Part shown: positions 27,020-34,993 of the stretch, piece by piece
Layout of the letters: the number at the start of each line of letters is the position of its first letter
Position numbering within the stretch: position 1 is the first letter of the stretch
Assembly: GCF_000756305.1 (NCBI RefSeq)
Contig: NZ_JRFE01000007.1
Span: 19,820 to 83,819, forward strand
Source: Myxosarcina sp. GI1
GTDB lineage: Bacteria; Cyanobacteriota; Cyanobacteriia; Cyanobacteriales; Xenococcaceae
Direction: 5' to 3'
DNA: 64,000 nt
Position numbers and translations under genes: made by a program
The notes under the pieces: generated by a model
Told to the model about the DNA's origin: nothing
Seen by the model: only the letters and a program-made list of their open reading frames with translations
Database searches by the model: none

Positions 27020-27091
27020 CTAGAGAGCGGCTCCGGCACACAGCCGGCTAACTTCAACTAAGGGACCCATGTTACTACTACTATCTATCAT
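27020..27091 (-). CDS. 23-codon ORF inside the candidate structured RNA
   Basis: The ATG at 27091 stands 8 bases behind AGGAGG (27105-27100), among the best ribosome sites in the window. The peptide contains SSNMGPLVEVSRLCAGAAL and ends at a TAG at 27022-27020. The ATG lies in a CCCATG/CATGGG hairpin. Translation would run through the 5' arm of the closing stem and the first arm, so peptide synthesis and full RNA folding compete. I do not recognise the peptide. It may be a leader or arrest peptide or a small protein. Confidence 0.5.
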   Translation of the reverse strand: MIDSSSNMGPLVEVSRLCAGAAL

Positions 27092-27147
27092 GGGCATCAC
27101 CTCCTATATCCCTGAACGGTTATTTCGATAACTGTGTATCTTTAGTT

Positions 27148-27176
27148 AATATAACTAAGTTTGATAATTTCGACAA
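27148..27176 (-). promoter_or_regulatory. Candidate sigma-70 promoter of the structured RNA
   Basis: Minus strand: -35 TTGTCG (27176-27171), a 17-base spacer, -10 TATATT (27153-27148). It overlaps the 3' end of cobB, and a start near 27141 would place about 35 untranslated bases before the ribosome site. Confidence 0.5.
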
Positions 27177-28546
27177 CATTGAATAAATTTTTGGGGCAGA
27201 AATTCAAATTCGCCAAAATGCAGATGTAAATAAGAGGCGTGAAGATTCGCTATTTGCCAGCCTTCGGCAACTTTACTGCTAGCAGTATTAAAGCTGACTA
27301 TTTCCCAGAGAGCTTCGTTAGGAGATTCGGTCAGACTAGAATGATGAAATTCATGTCCTCGTACGGTTTGAGTTCTGGAAATCACAGAAGTATTTTGCAT
27401 TGCGGTTGCCTGACGATATCCGAGAGTTAATTGCTTTTGCTGCATTACTGCCGTAGTGGGAATTACACCTACAAGCGATCGCTCTTTACCTTCAAAATCG
27501 ATTAGGCGATCGCATAAATACATTAAACCGCCACATTCAGCATAGGTAGGAATGCCACCTAAAATTAACTGGCGTAACTGTTTTAATACTGTTCGATTGT
27601 TGGCTAGCTGTTCGGCAAATACTTCGGGAAAGCCACCACCAAAATAAAGTCCGCTAACCTTGGGGACTGCTGAATCTGCTAGAGGACTCCAAAATACTAA
27701 TTCCGCACCTAATTTTCTTAAAATGTCAAAATTATCTTGATAGTAAAAATTAAAGGCGCGATCGCAAGCGACAGCTATTTTAATAGAACTTTTCCTGGTT
27801 GTTATTTCTTTGTCTAACCTTAAAGTATGTTCTGCTGCTGGCGGTTTTAGCAATGGCAAAAGCTTTTTCCAATCGAAGCAGGTTTGGGCTAGTTCTGCTA
27901 GTTGGGTAAAAATAGTTTGTAGCTGGGGTAGTTCTTCACTGGGAACCAGACCTAAATGTCTATCTGGAATGGTAACGACCTGGTTGCGACGTAATACTCC
28001 TAAAACTGGCAGATTAATAGTGCTAAGAGCTTCTTGTAGTAATTCTAAATGGCGATCGCTACCCACACGATTGAGAACTACTCCTGCGATATTAATTTGG
28101 GGATCGAGATTGACATAACCAAAAGCGATCGCGGCAATGGAACTAGATAAACGAGAACAGTCTAAAACTAATAGAACGGGTAGATTTAACAATCTGGCAA
28201 TATGAGCAGTGCTGGCATAATCTTGCAACCGCAGGGTCTTGTCGTGACAAGCCCTTACGGGGCGAATACCGTCAAACAAACCCATTACCCCTTCTACTAC
28301 GACCCAATCTGCATTTTGACTGTGTCGGGCAAAACAAAATTTGACATAAGTCTCGGAAGTCAAAACAGGATCTAAGTTGCGGCAGGGAAGCCTGGTTATT
28401 GCAGCATGAAACATTGGGTCTATATAGTCGGGTCCTACTTTGAACGATTGAACCTTAGTACTTTGCCGTACCAACCAAGCTAAAATTGCCAGAGTAACCG
28501 TAGTTTTACCAGTTCTGGAGCGATCGCCCGCGATAACTAATGCCAT
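27155..28546 (-). CDS. cobB: Cobyrinate a,c-diamide synthase
   Basis: ATP-dependent amidation of the a and c side chains of cobyrinate in cobalamin synthesis. The 463-residue protein has an N-terminal P-loop (AGDRSRTGKTTV), FKVGPDYIDPMFH and EGVMGLFDG, and a C-terminal class I glutaminase with the nucleophile cysteine in YAECGGLMYL and the catalytic HLHFGEF near the end. Other cobalamin genes in the window (cobM, cbiD) are scattered 23-30 kb away. No cobalamin riboswitch is visible upstream. Confidence 0.95.
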   Translation of the reverse strand: MALVIAGDRSRTGKTTVTLAILAWLVRQSTKVQSFKVGPDYIDPMFHAAITRLPCRNLDPVLTSETYVKFCFARHSQNADWVVVEGVMGLFDGIRPVRACHDKTLRLQDYASTAHIARLLNLPVLLVLDCSRLSSSIAAIAFGYVNLDPQINIAGVVLNRVGSDRHLELLQEALSTINLPVLGVLRRNQVVTIPDRHLGLVPSEELPQLQTIFTQLAELAQTCFDWKKLLPLLKPPAAEHTLRLDKEITTRKSSIKIAVACDRAFNFYYQDNFDILRKLGAELVFWSPLADSAVPKVSGLYFGGGFPEVFAEQLANNRTVLKQLRQLILGGIPTYAECGGLMYLCDRLIDFEGKERSLVGVIPTTAVMQQKQLTLGYRQATAMQNTSVISRTQTVRGHEFHHSSLTESPNEALWEIVSFNTASSKVAEGWQIANLHASYLHLHFGEFEFLPQKFIQCCRNYQT

Positions 28547-28898
28547 AAGCCGTCACGTAGTTTATATCGATTGAGTCTGAGCATGAAAAACAGAGCGTAT
28601 AGCAGTAGCAACATACCTTAAACACTTAATATACTCATTTCACTCAGACAAAGCTAACGAGCTACAAACGTTAGTGCGATCGCCAGAAGCTCTAACTTAA
28701 GTTGAAAGAAAATTCAGGTAAAGCAAGCGAATTCCTAGCTTGAAGAGGGATGAATGTTTATTGGATAAAGATTAGAGTAACAACAGCAAATGAATTTGAT
28801 TTCCTTGATGTAGAACTTCAAAGCATTTTGCGCTCTAGTAAAATACCGACAAAAACTCGAACTATGGTTCTGAAAGCAGGGTTTTCAGTATCAAATTA
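28547..28898. other. Spacer between cobB and the antiporter, mostly taken by a 49-codon ORF
   Basis: A 352-base divergent spacer. Its 3' half is open in one frame (28750-28899, described separately). The 5' half holds the cobB promoter region; I see no RNA or repeat of note in it. Confidence 0.45.
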
Positions 28899-28899
28899 A
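28750..28899 (+). CDS. Short ORF overlapping the antiporter start; possible gene remnant
   Basis: An ATG opens 49 codons that end TAATG, sharing the A with the antiporter ATG. The product contains VELQSILRSSKIPTKTRTMV, weakly reminiscent of the first helix-turn-helix of IS630-type transposases. No convincing ribosome site precedes it (GAGGG abuts the ATG). It could be a degraded transposase end or a coupled upstream ORF; evidence is thin. Confidence 0.3.
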   Translation: MNVYWIKIRVTTANEFDFLDVELQSILRSSKIPTKTRTMVLKAGFSVSN

Positions 28900-30143
28900 T
28901 GCAACTTATGGATGAATATATTCTCAATCTACTTATTATTGGTTTATTGCTGTTAGTAGTGACTTTAGGTTCGGGTTGGATTAACCGCTTGCCTCTGTCT
29001 TATTCGCTAATCTATCTAATAGTGGGTATTGCTCTCGGTCCTTATGGTTTTAAGCTAATCGAAATTCGTCCCGACGCTCAGTTTTTAGAAAGACTGACAG
29101 AATTTGTAGTTATTGTCTCTGTATTTGGTTGCGGGCTGAAGGTAAATCGTCCTCTAAAACTGCAAACTTGGCAAACTACCATCAGATTAATTGGTTTTTT
29201 AATGCCTTTTTCTATTTTGTGTTTGGCAGTACTCGCTCATTGGGTGTTTGGTATGGGATGGGGAGCAGCAATATTATTAGGAGCAATTCTCTCTCCTACC
29301 GATCCCGTTTTAGCTTCCGAAGTGCAGCTAGCCAATGTTGAAGATAAAGATGAACTGCGTTTTAGTTTGACTTCTGAAGGGGGATTAAATGATTCTCTAG
29401 CCTTTCCTTTTGTTTACTTTGGTATTTCCGCTCTCAAGGACAGCAATTGGGATAATTGGTTTAAACAGTGGGTAGCTGTAGATTTGATTTGGGCGGTTGT
29501 GGCTGGAGTAGTTATGGGAATTGTCGTTGCTAAAGTAATTGTTTGGTGCGATTCCACTTTACAAAAACGCCGTAAAGCTGACGAGTTGTTAGAAGATTTT
29601 TTGGCGATAAGTTTAATTTTATTGTCCTATTCTCTAACAGAATTAATACACGGCTATGGGTTTTTAGCTGTCTTTGTCTCAGGGCTAATAGTCGAACAAA
29701 GCTATTGCATAGATCGTCAAAAACGTTTGGCGCAGCTAAAATTTACCCAACAAAATGAAAAACTACTCGAAGTTACTACTATTCTGATAATCGGAACAAT
29801 TTTGTCAATAGAGCCGATAGTTAATTACTTGGGTCAGTCTTTGTTATTAGCTGGACTATTATTTTTTATTATTCGTCCTATAGGAATTTGGCTCGGAACT
29901 ATTAATAGCAATTTACCGACTTCGACCAAACATCTTGTAGGCTGGTTTGGAATTCGCGGTATTGGTTCGATTTACTATTTAACCTATGCTTTAGGAGAAA
30001 GTTTAGATGGTCCAGTTGCCGAACAAATTTCTTGGATAACTTTTACTGTAGTAGTAATATCAATAGTCGTTCATGGAATTAGCGCAGCACCTTTAATGAA
30101 GTGGTATGAAAAACAAGAGACTTCTGGTAAGCAACTAGTTTAA
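28899..30143 (+). CDS. Sodium/proton antiporter, CPA1 (NhaP/NhaS) family
   Basis: A 414-residue membrane antiporter exchanging Na+ (or K+) for H+. About twelve hydrophobic segments are visible. The family landmarks are PLSYSLIYLIVGIALGPYG near the start, AILLGAILSPTDPVLASEVQ (the ion-binding helix with the TDPVLA motif, about 125-145) and EGGLNDSLAFPFVYFG (the ND pair, about 157-172), followed by GWFGIRGIGSIYYL near 345. An alternative ATG three codons in (28908, MDEYILN) is equally likely. A fragment resembling its last residues recurs about 230 bases downstream. Confidence 0.92.
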   Translation: MQLMDEYILNLLIIGLLLLVVTLGSGWINRLPLSYSLIYLIVGIALGPYGFKLIEIRPDAQFLERLTEFVVIVSVFGCGLKVNRPLKLQTWQTTIRLIGFLMPFSILCLAVLAHWVFGMGWGAAILLGAILSPTDPVLASEVQLANVEDKDELRFSLTSEGGLNDSLAFPFVYFGISALKDSNWDNWFKQWVAVDLIWAVVAGVVMGIVVAKVIVWCDSTLQKRRKADELLEDFLAISLILLSYSLTELIHGYGFLAVFVSGLIVEQSYCIDRQKRLAQLKFTQQNEKLLEVTTILIIGTILSIEPIVNYLGQSLLLAGLLFFIIRPIGIWLGTINSNLPTSTKHLVGWFGIRGIGSIYYLTYALGESLDGPVAEQISWITFTVVVISIVVHGISAAPLMKWYEKQETSGKQLV

Positions 30144-30370
30144 CGCGAGCATCTAAATAAACAAGGACAAAATCATAACTCAAGGCAGAAAGCCGAACCT
30201 AAAATAAAAGTGTTCTAGCAGTTAAAACCGACAGAACAATGGTGTCAATATAACTCTTCCGTGAGCATGGTTCCGAGGATAAGTTTAGCTCATTGGTGAA
30301 AAAGCAAATTCGTTTCGATCTCGTCTAAGACAATCAAAAGTAAAAAACTGAACCCAGGCTGGGACATTTT

Positions 30371-30424
30371 ATGAAGTGGCAAAGAGAGACATCAGGAGAA
30401 GGCAGTGGGAAAATCAAAGTCTAA
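30371..30424 (+). pseudogene. Fragment echoing the antiporter C terminus
   Basis: Encodes MKWQRETSGEGSGKIKV then a stop, against MKWYEKQETSGKQLV at the end of the antiporter gene (30095-30143). The identical ATGAAGTGG start and shared ETSG suggest a partial duplication or the end of a decayed second copy. Short, so chance similarity is possible. Confidence 0.35.
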
Positions 30425-30520
30425 TACCATTTCTCTAAATGTTGACTACAGATCGATAAATTTTCCCCTGCTCCCTTGAAATTTATTCTGTATCTTTATT
30501 TTATGGAATTGGTATAAATC
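30422..30520. repeat. MITE-like element with imperfect inverted ends
   Basis: The ends read ATACCATTTC (30424-30433) and GGAATTGGTATA (30505-30516); the interior includes CCCCTGCTCCC, a phrase common in short cyanobacterial repeats. No transposase. Identity as a mobile element would need other genomic copies. Confidence 0.35.
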
Positions 30521-30586
30521 TAGTTCCAAGTTGAGCTTTACTGTTTATTTTCGTTTGATAACGGTGTTAGTTACTACTACTTTTAC

Positions 30587-31660
30587 TTATGGTTGGTGCG
30601 CAACAGAAATTTTTTGTCCACTTTTGTTTTTTTGCCTGAGAAGCATTCCCGCACTAAGAAAACCAATAAGACTAAAGATAATAAGATGAATGGGAGAGGC
30701 AAAAAAATCACCTAGTGAATAAATAGTAACAATAGTAAAAGAAGAATAGGGCAGAGAAATTGCTAATAAAGATAGAGCTAAACTTTGATTGAAAACTTTG
30801 TTACTATTGTCTTGAGAATCAGAAAATACACTTATTTGTGCATAAGGTAGAAAGCTGCAAGAGCTTTGAGGAAAAGCTACTATTAATAGCATTGTAGCTA
30901 GAGAATCAAAGTCAAATGAACTAATTAGCAATGCACTGATCAGAAATGCGACTGCCGATCTCCATATAAGCAACCCCAGTAATAACTTTAATTCTTTGCC
31001 TTTTACTTTTACTGCCAAACCAATAAAAATTAGAATTGTGGGTGTTAAGAGATCGCGCAAATAAGACAAACTATCTTGAAAATAAACGGGAATATTTTCT
31101 AAATTGAAACCAAATATGCTAGCTACAAGAGCAACAATAATTGTTAAATTAATAGGCTGCAATAAAACTTCTGCAAACTTTTGACTACTCTTTGGCTGTT
31201 TTATTGCTGACTGTTTGCCATAAGTCCAATACATCGCTAAAAAATAAAGAAATACTAAAATAAATATTTTGTTTCCCGTATCGGCAATAGCAGCTAAACC
31301 CAGACTAGACTGCTCTGAAAATTCTGCTAAAAAAGGAAAACAAGACAAATAAGGAGCCAGTGAAGGTAGCATAAACATCAGCGTTCGTCTATTTGCTAGA
31401 TCGAGTTTTTTGTCTATAAAAACAGGTAGCAAAAAACGCACTGACAAAAACATTAATATGTTAAACACAAAAACTATTAACGGAGGTAAAAACAAAGAAG
31501 CAGTAAGATGAATTTTTAATAATGCCGAAAAAATTACCGCAGGTAAAGCTAAAGTTAAAATAAGAGTTTTTATTGTATTTAGCTGCTCTTTATTGTTAAT
31601 TTTACTTCTAAATAAAACACCGACACCAATTAAAATTAGAAATGATATTGTTTTATTCAT
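30587..31660 (-). CDS. AEC family (auxin efflux carrier-like) transporter
   Basis: A 357-residue permease with about ten membrane spans. The family pattern is visible at the N terminus (ILIGVGVLFRSKINNKEQLNTIKTLILTLALPAVIFSALLKI) and again after mid-protein (LRDLLTPTILIFIGLAVKVKGKELKLLL), the two repeat halves of the fold. Bacterial members export or import small organic acids such as malonate or malate; the substrate here is unknown. Minus strand, preceded by a large AT-rich spacer that it shares with the divergent mscS gene. Confidence 0.85.
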   Translation of the reverse strand: MNKTISFLILIGVGVLFRSKINNKEQLNTIKTLILTLALPAVIFSALLKIHLTASLFLPPLIVFVFNILMFLSVRFLLPVFIDKKLDLANRRTLMFMLPSLAPYLSCFPFLAEFSEQSSLGLAAIADTGNKIFILVFLYFLAMYWTYGKQSAIKQPKSSQKFAEVLLQPINLTIIVALVASIFGFNLENIPVYFQDSLSYLRDLLTPTILIFIGLAVKVKGKELKLLLGLLIWRSAVAFLISALLISSFDFDSLATMLLIVAFPQSSCSFLPYAQISVFSDSQDNSNKVFNQSLALSLLAISLPYSSFTIVTIYSLGDFFASPIHLIIFSLIGFLSAGMLLRQKNKSGQKISVAHQP

Positions 31661-32231
31661 CTTTCGATCTTTTATTATTTTTTACATAATTACTTTATAT
31701 TGTTATCTTATTTGCGTATTTATACATAGTCAATAACAGCTAAGTGAATCTACTGACAAATTACAATAACTTGATATTATTGATGTTGTTTATCAGTTTT
31801 TTGAAGTTAGTATAAAGTAAATGTTGTAAAATCGTTTTCTAGTTAATTAGACAAAAAATAAATTTAATTTATAAATTTGAAATAAAGAAAGCATAAATTA
31901 TTTATATATTTAAATAAAAGGCGAAAAAATTATATACCAAAAAAATGTGATTTTATAAGCCTTACTTTAAAGGTCATCTAAAAAGTCTATATTGTTCTTG
32001 TTACTTAAAGCTTTGTCTCGGCATCACTTTAGAGTCTCAATAGACAGCTCTAGCAGAAAGTTTTGCTGCTTTTTTAAGTACTAAACCGCGTTCGTATCAA
32101 AACTCTAGACGCAGTTTATGTCTCTATTTCAATCTTTAGTCTTAATGCTTCTATCGAATATTGTGGTATTTCTTGAGGGATGAGAATATTAAACTTCTAG
32201 TCTGCAATTAAATAATTCTGACTTTAAAAGC
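31661..32231. other. Gene-free AT-rich divergent spacer
   Basis: 571 bases between the AEC transporter and the MscS gene, very AT-rich on the left side. The only structured element I find is the short hairpin with T run at 32052-32075. Both promoters must lie here. Confidence 0.5.
32052..32075 (+). terminator. Orphan terminator-like hairpin
   Basis: AGCAG and CTGCT pair around a 9-base loop and the stem is followed by six T on the plus strand, with no coding gene upstream on that strand within the spacer. It may end a small RNA starting further left. The stem is short, so the call is weak. Confidence 0.35.
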
Positions 32232-33587
32232 ATGAAGCAGCAACATTTTTTATTGCGTCGTTTTCCGACAATTATCATTACGATTGGGTTATTTATCATG
32301 CCCTACCCTTTAGTCGCTCAAGAAGAAGAAATTTTACCACCTGCTGAAAATTCTTCTTCGGTAGTAGAACCCAGCGATGGACTATACTTTGCTGATGTAT
32401 TGGTTAGAGGTAGACCAGTAATCCAAATTGGCAGCTTACCCGAAATTGATGCCAGTGCGAGAGCCGAAATTATCAATCGCCGTATTGCTAGTGCGATCGC
32501 TAATTCTAATAACTTAGAACCAATTACAGTTACTCCTGATAATCCGAGAAGAATCGCTACTTTGAGGCTCAAAAATCGCATTTTGATGACCGTAACCCAA
32601 CAAGATGCAGAAGATTACGGTTTAAGCGTGGAAGCACTAGCAGAAAGATGGGCAGAACAGCTAAATACAGCTTTAGATAAACCTCCGTTGGCGATCGATG
32701 TAGGTCAGAGACTTTATGGTACGGTTAGAGAGCTTTTGAACGATACGATCGCCAACCTGCCTTCACTAGTAGGAGCAATTATTGTTATTGGGTTTACCTT
32801 GCTAGTTGCTAGAATCGTACGCTATTTGGCTTTTCGCTGGGCACAGCGAACTGAAGGGGATTCTAATACCGAAATTTTAATTGCCAGACTTAGTTATGGA
32901 GGCGTTTGGATTGTAGGTTCGATAATAGCTCTGGGCGTAATGGGACTGAATTTTGGGGCTTTATTAGGTGCTTTGGGACTAACTAGCGTAGCAATTGGTT
33001 TTAGCCTTAAAGATGTTTTGAGTAATTATATTTCTGGCGTGATTTTGCTAGCGGCGCGACCCTTTAGAATTAACGATCAGGTAGTTATTGAAGATTACGA
33101 AGGTACGATTACTCAAATACAGCTACGGGCTACGACGATAAAAACATACGATGGTAGAGTTGTCTATATTCCCAATCAAGAGGTATTTCAAGCCAGCATT
33201 ATCAACAACACTGCTTCTTCTCGCCGTCGCAGTAGCGTTATGGTAGGAATCGATTATGGTGAAAATATCCAACGTGCTATAAACGAGATTCTTCAGGCTT
33301 TAAGCAAGATAAAAGAAGTAGAAACCGAACCCGCACCAGATGTTTTAGTAAGCGAATTGGCTGCTAGTACGGTAAATTTGGAAGTCCGTTTTTGGGTAAA
33401 TTCTCGCCGTTCTGGTTTTCTGGCAACTACTTCAAAAGTCACTCAAACAGTTAAAGAAGTTTTAGAAACTGCTGACATTGATATGCCCACAGATATTTAT
33501 ACTCTGGTTATGCGAGACTTTCCTTCAGAAATAAAAATTAAAGAGCAGGAAGAAGGAGCTAAAGAACTTAAGTTAGACGATCGTTAA
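32232..33587 (+). CDS. Mechanosensitive ion channel, MscS family
   Basis: A 451-residue channel that opens under membrane tension to release osmolytes. An N-terminal signal or anchor segment (FPTIIITIGLFIMPYPLVA) is followed by a periplasmic region (about 30-170), membrane helices between about 175 and 260, with the pore helix GALLGALGLTSVAIGFSLKDVLSNYISGVILLAARPFRINDQVVIED, then the MscS beta domain (TIKTYDGRVVYIPNQEVF) and the C-terminal alpha/beta domain. The glycine/alanine pattern of the pore helix is intact. Stands alone. Confidence 0.92.
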   Translation: MKQQHFLLRRFPTIIITIGLFIMPYPLVAQEEEILPPAENSSSVVEPSDGLYFADVLVRGRPVIQIGSLPEIDASARAEIINRRIASAIANSNNLEPITVTPDNPRRIATLRLKNRILMTVTQQDAEDYGLSVEALAERWAEQLNTALDKPPLAIDVGQRLYGTVRELLNDTIANLPSLVGAIIVIGFTLLVARIVRYLAFRWAQRTEGDSNTEILIARLSYGGVWIVGSIIALGVMGLNFGALLGALGLTSVAIGFSLKDVLSNYISGVILLAARPFRINDQVVIEDYEGTITQIQLRATTIKTYDGRVVYIPNQEVFQASIINNTASSRRRSSVMVGIDYGENIQRAINEILQALSKIKEVETEPAPDVLVSELAASTVNLEVRFWVNSRRSGFLATTSKVTQTVKEVLETADIDMPTDIYTLVMRDFPSEIKIKEQEEGAKELKLDDR

Positions 33588-33788
33588 AGCTGATATCGCC
33601 CATACCTATTTGTAAGTGAACTAAATTAAAACCGCTTATAGATAGATTTATTAACCCAAAAATCGATCTAGTTTCTAAGAAGAATTTTTACCATTCCGAT
33701 AAACTCTTTGAAGAGATTGTCAGCTAATCGGCTAAATCATCTAAAAAACAATTAGAAATCGAGCTAAAAGTAATTCAATCAAAAAGTA

Positions 33789-34199
33789 ATGGAATTTAAA
33801 TTTACCTATACCAGACTGTATGTAGAAAGCTATGAAACTTGCTTGAAATTTTATCGAGATATTTTAGGATTAGAGGAGACTTTTGCATCCGAAATAGACA
33901 CCTACGTAGAGCTAACCGATGGTGCAACCAAGCTGACTTTATTAAACCGCAACAAAATTACCGAGTATTTTGGCAGTGACACTCCTGTATCTTTCGGGCA
34001 TAAAAACGATGCGATCGCGTTAAGCTTTCAAGTAAAAGATGTAGACGAAGCTTTTACATATTTAAAACAGCAAGGAGTTGAAATTGTCAGCGAACCTTGG
34101 GATTTTGTCGATTGGGGCGTTAAGTTAGCACTAGTGCGCGATCCTGAAGGTAATTTGATCGAACTAAATCAACTAGCTCAAATGGTAGGTGCCGAGTAG
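33789..34199 (+). CDS. VOC superfamily (glyoxalase/bleomycin-resistance-like) protein
   Basis: A 136-residue protein with two beta-alpha-beta-beta-beta modules: FTYTRLYVESYETCLKFYRDILGLEETF (1-30) and ALSFQVKDVDEAFTYLKQQGVEIVSEPWDFVDWGVKLALVRDPEGNLIELNQLA (about 80-132). The terminal DPEGNLIEL with its glutamate and the opening YESYETCLKFYR are standard VOC features. The reaction cannot be told from sequence; such proteins range from lyases to dioxygenases and binding proteins. Confidence 0.88.
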   Translation: MEFKFTYTRLYVESYETCLKFYRDILGLEETFASEIDTYVELTDGATKLTLLNRNKITEYFGSDTPVSFGHKNDAIALSFQVKDVDEAFTYLKQQGVEIVSEPWDFVDWGVKLALVRDPEGNLIELNQLAQMVGAE

Positions 34200-34220
34200 T
34201 TGCGATCGCTGCTCGCTCGC

Positions 34221-34260
34221 AATGAACAATTAACAGTGAACATTAAACAGTAAGCAGTCA
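34221..34260. repeat. Dispersed AACAGTGAAC/CAGTAAGCAGTCA-type short repeat
   Basis: AATGAACAATTAACAGTGAA... followed by AAACAGTAAGCAGTCA, sharing a 13-base identical word with 17891-17932. Related TTGTTCATT words occur just before the DoxX gene. Confidence 0.55.
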
Positions 34261-34392
34261 GGATGTGCTGGCGGTTGCTGCTAGCCCACAAGCCTAACCG
34301 TTGGTTAAGTTTAACGATGGTGCGATTGCACTTTGAATAAAGAATTGTTCATTAAAAAGTTGTTCATTGGTAAATGATAAATAATAAATGAA

Positions 34393-34824
34393 ATGACTAA
34401 AGAAGATAGAGCAATCTGGCTAAGACGTAGAGACATTGTTTTAGCTTATGTTTTTTTGCGAATTGTTTTTGGAGTCAACTTTTTCAATCATGGTTTTACT
34501 CGAATTGCTGATATATCTGGATTTGCTCAATCGATGGTAGATATGTTTCAAAATACTTTCGTTCCTGAAGTGTTAGTAAGAGTACCCGGGCTATTAGTTC
34601 CAATAGTAGAACTAATCGGAGGCTTATTAGTAACGATAGGTTTGTTTACCCAAGCAGCCTTAGTGACTTTGTTTGGTTTGATGATAGTTTTAATGTACGG
34701 TGTTACGCTGCTGCAAAAGTGGGATACGGCTGGTTCCCAACTTATTTATTGTTTGGTGCTGTTTGTATTAATCGCTGGCAATAGCTTTAATAGTTTTTCT
34801 ATAGATCGTTTGCGTCGTAAATAA
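34393..34824 (+). CDS. DoxX family membrane protein
   Basis: A 143-residue protein with four hydrophobic segments (about 12-32, 56-75, 80-98, 108-126). Typical DoxX features are RIVFGVNFFNHGFTRI near the start, PGLLVPIVELIGGLLVTIGLFTQAA in the middle and a final span. Members are small quinone- or redox-linked membrane proteins of ill-defined role; the GPVELIGG-type motif here is VELIGG. Alone on the plus strand. Confidence 0.85.
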   Translation: MTKEDRAIWLRRRDIVLAYVFLRIVFGVNFFNHGFTRIADISGFAQSMVDMFQNTFVPEVLVRVPGLLVPIVELIGGLLVTIGLFTQAALVTLFGLMIVLMYGVTLLQKWDTAGSQLIYCLVLFVLIAGNSFNSFSIDRLRRK

Positions 34825-34879
34825 AGCATTTGTTGCCGTAAATTTCCAGAGTAGAGCCTTCGCCCAGTTTCCAGATACC

Positions 34880-34945
34880 CAACGGTGCGCGTTCCCTTGC
34901 GTCTTACTCTTTTAGAGAAGCTTCGCAACGTCGACGGTCGCACCG
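34880..34945. repeat. GC-rich dispersed palindromic element
   Basis: CGGTGCGCG...CGCACCG with an internal AGAGAAGCTTCGCAACGTCG forms an imperfect hairpin in the spacer after the DoxX gene. Its composition differs from the AT-rich surroundings. Similar islands sit at 44354-44416, 63262-63298 and about 8843-8880, as expected for an interspersed cyanobacterial repeat. Confidence 0.5.
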
Positions 34946-34993
34946 CAAGTCAATCTAAACCATCCCCTTATGATGCAACGCCAATTTTTAGTT

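Larger units (their letters stand above)
26849..27141 (-). ncRNA. Candidate structured RNA (about 290 nt) with internal short ORF
   Basis: Between cobB and the Crp/Fnr gene, the minus strand carries a 10-base-pair closing stem (CUUAGUUGAA at 27062-27053 with UUCAACUAAG at 26948-26939) enclosing three arms: CCGGC-UGUGU-GCCGG (27047-27033); AUAGUC/GAUUAU topped by UUUCUUC-UUCG-GAAGAAA, a C(UUCG)G tetraloop (27013-26979); and CUGUUGG/CCGGCAG (26976-26955). The last stem and the AUAGUC/GAUUAU stem use G-U pairs that exist only on the minus strand, which fixes the orientation. A promoter-like element precedes it and a terminator ends it. It does not match any Rfam class I know by eye. Confidence 0.6.
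30144..30586. other. Gene-free stretch with antiporter-tail echo and repeat element
   Basis: This 443-base spacer holds an 18-codon segment (30371-30424) that echoes the C-terminal tail of the upstream antiporter (MKW-QRETSG against MKWYEKQETSG). It abuts a roughly 100-base element with imperfect inverted ends (ATACCATTTC at 30424 and GGAATTGGTATA at 30505-30516), a type of AT-rich dispersed repeat found in cyanobacteria. No gene is supported. Confidence 0.5.

Noticed and set aside
26849-27141. Cobalamin riboswitch for cobB
   Set aside because: The element lies downstream of cobB on its strand and lacks the GCCACTG B12 box and the conserved core; it cannot control cobB initiation.
26849-27141. 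tmRNA, RNase P RNA, 6S or SRP RNA
   Set aside because: None of the conserved cores or tag-reading frames I know for these are present.
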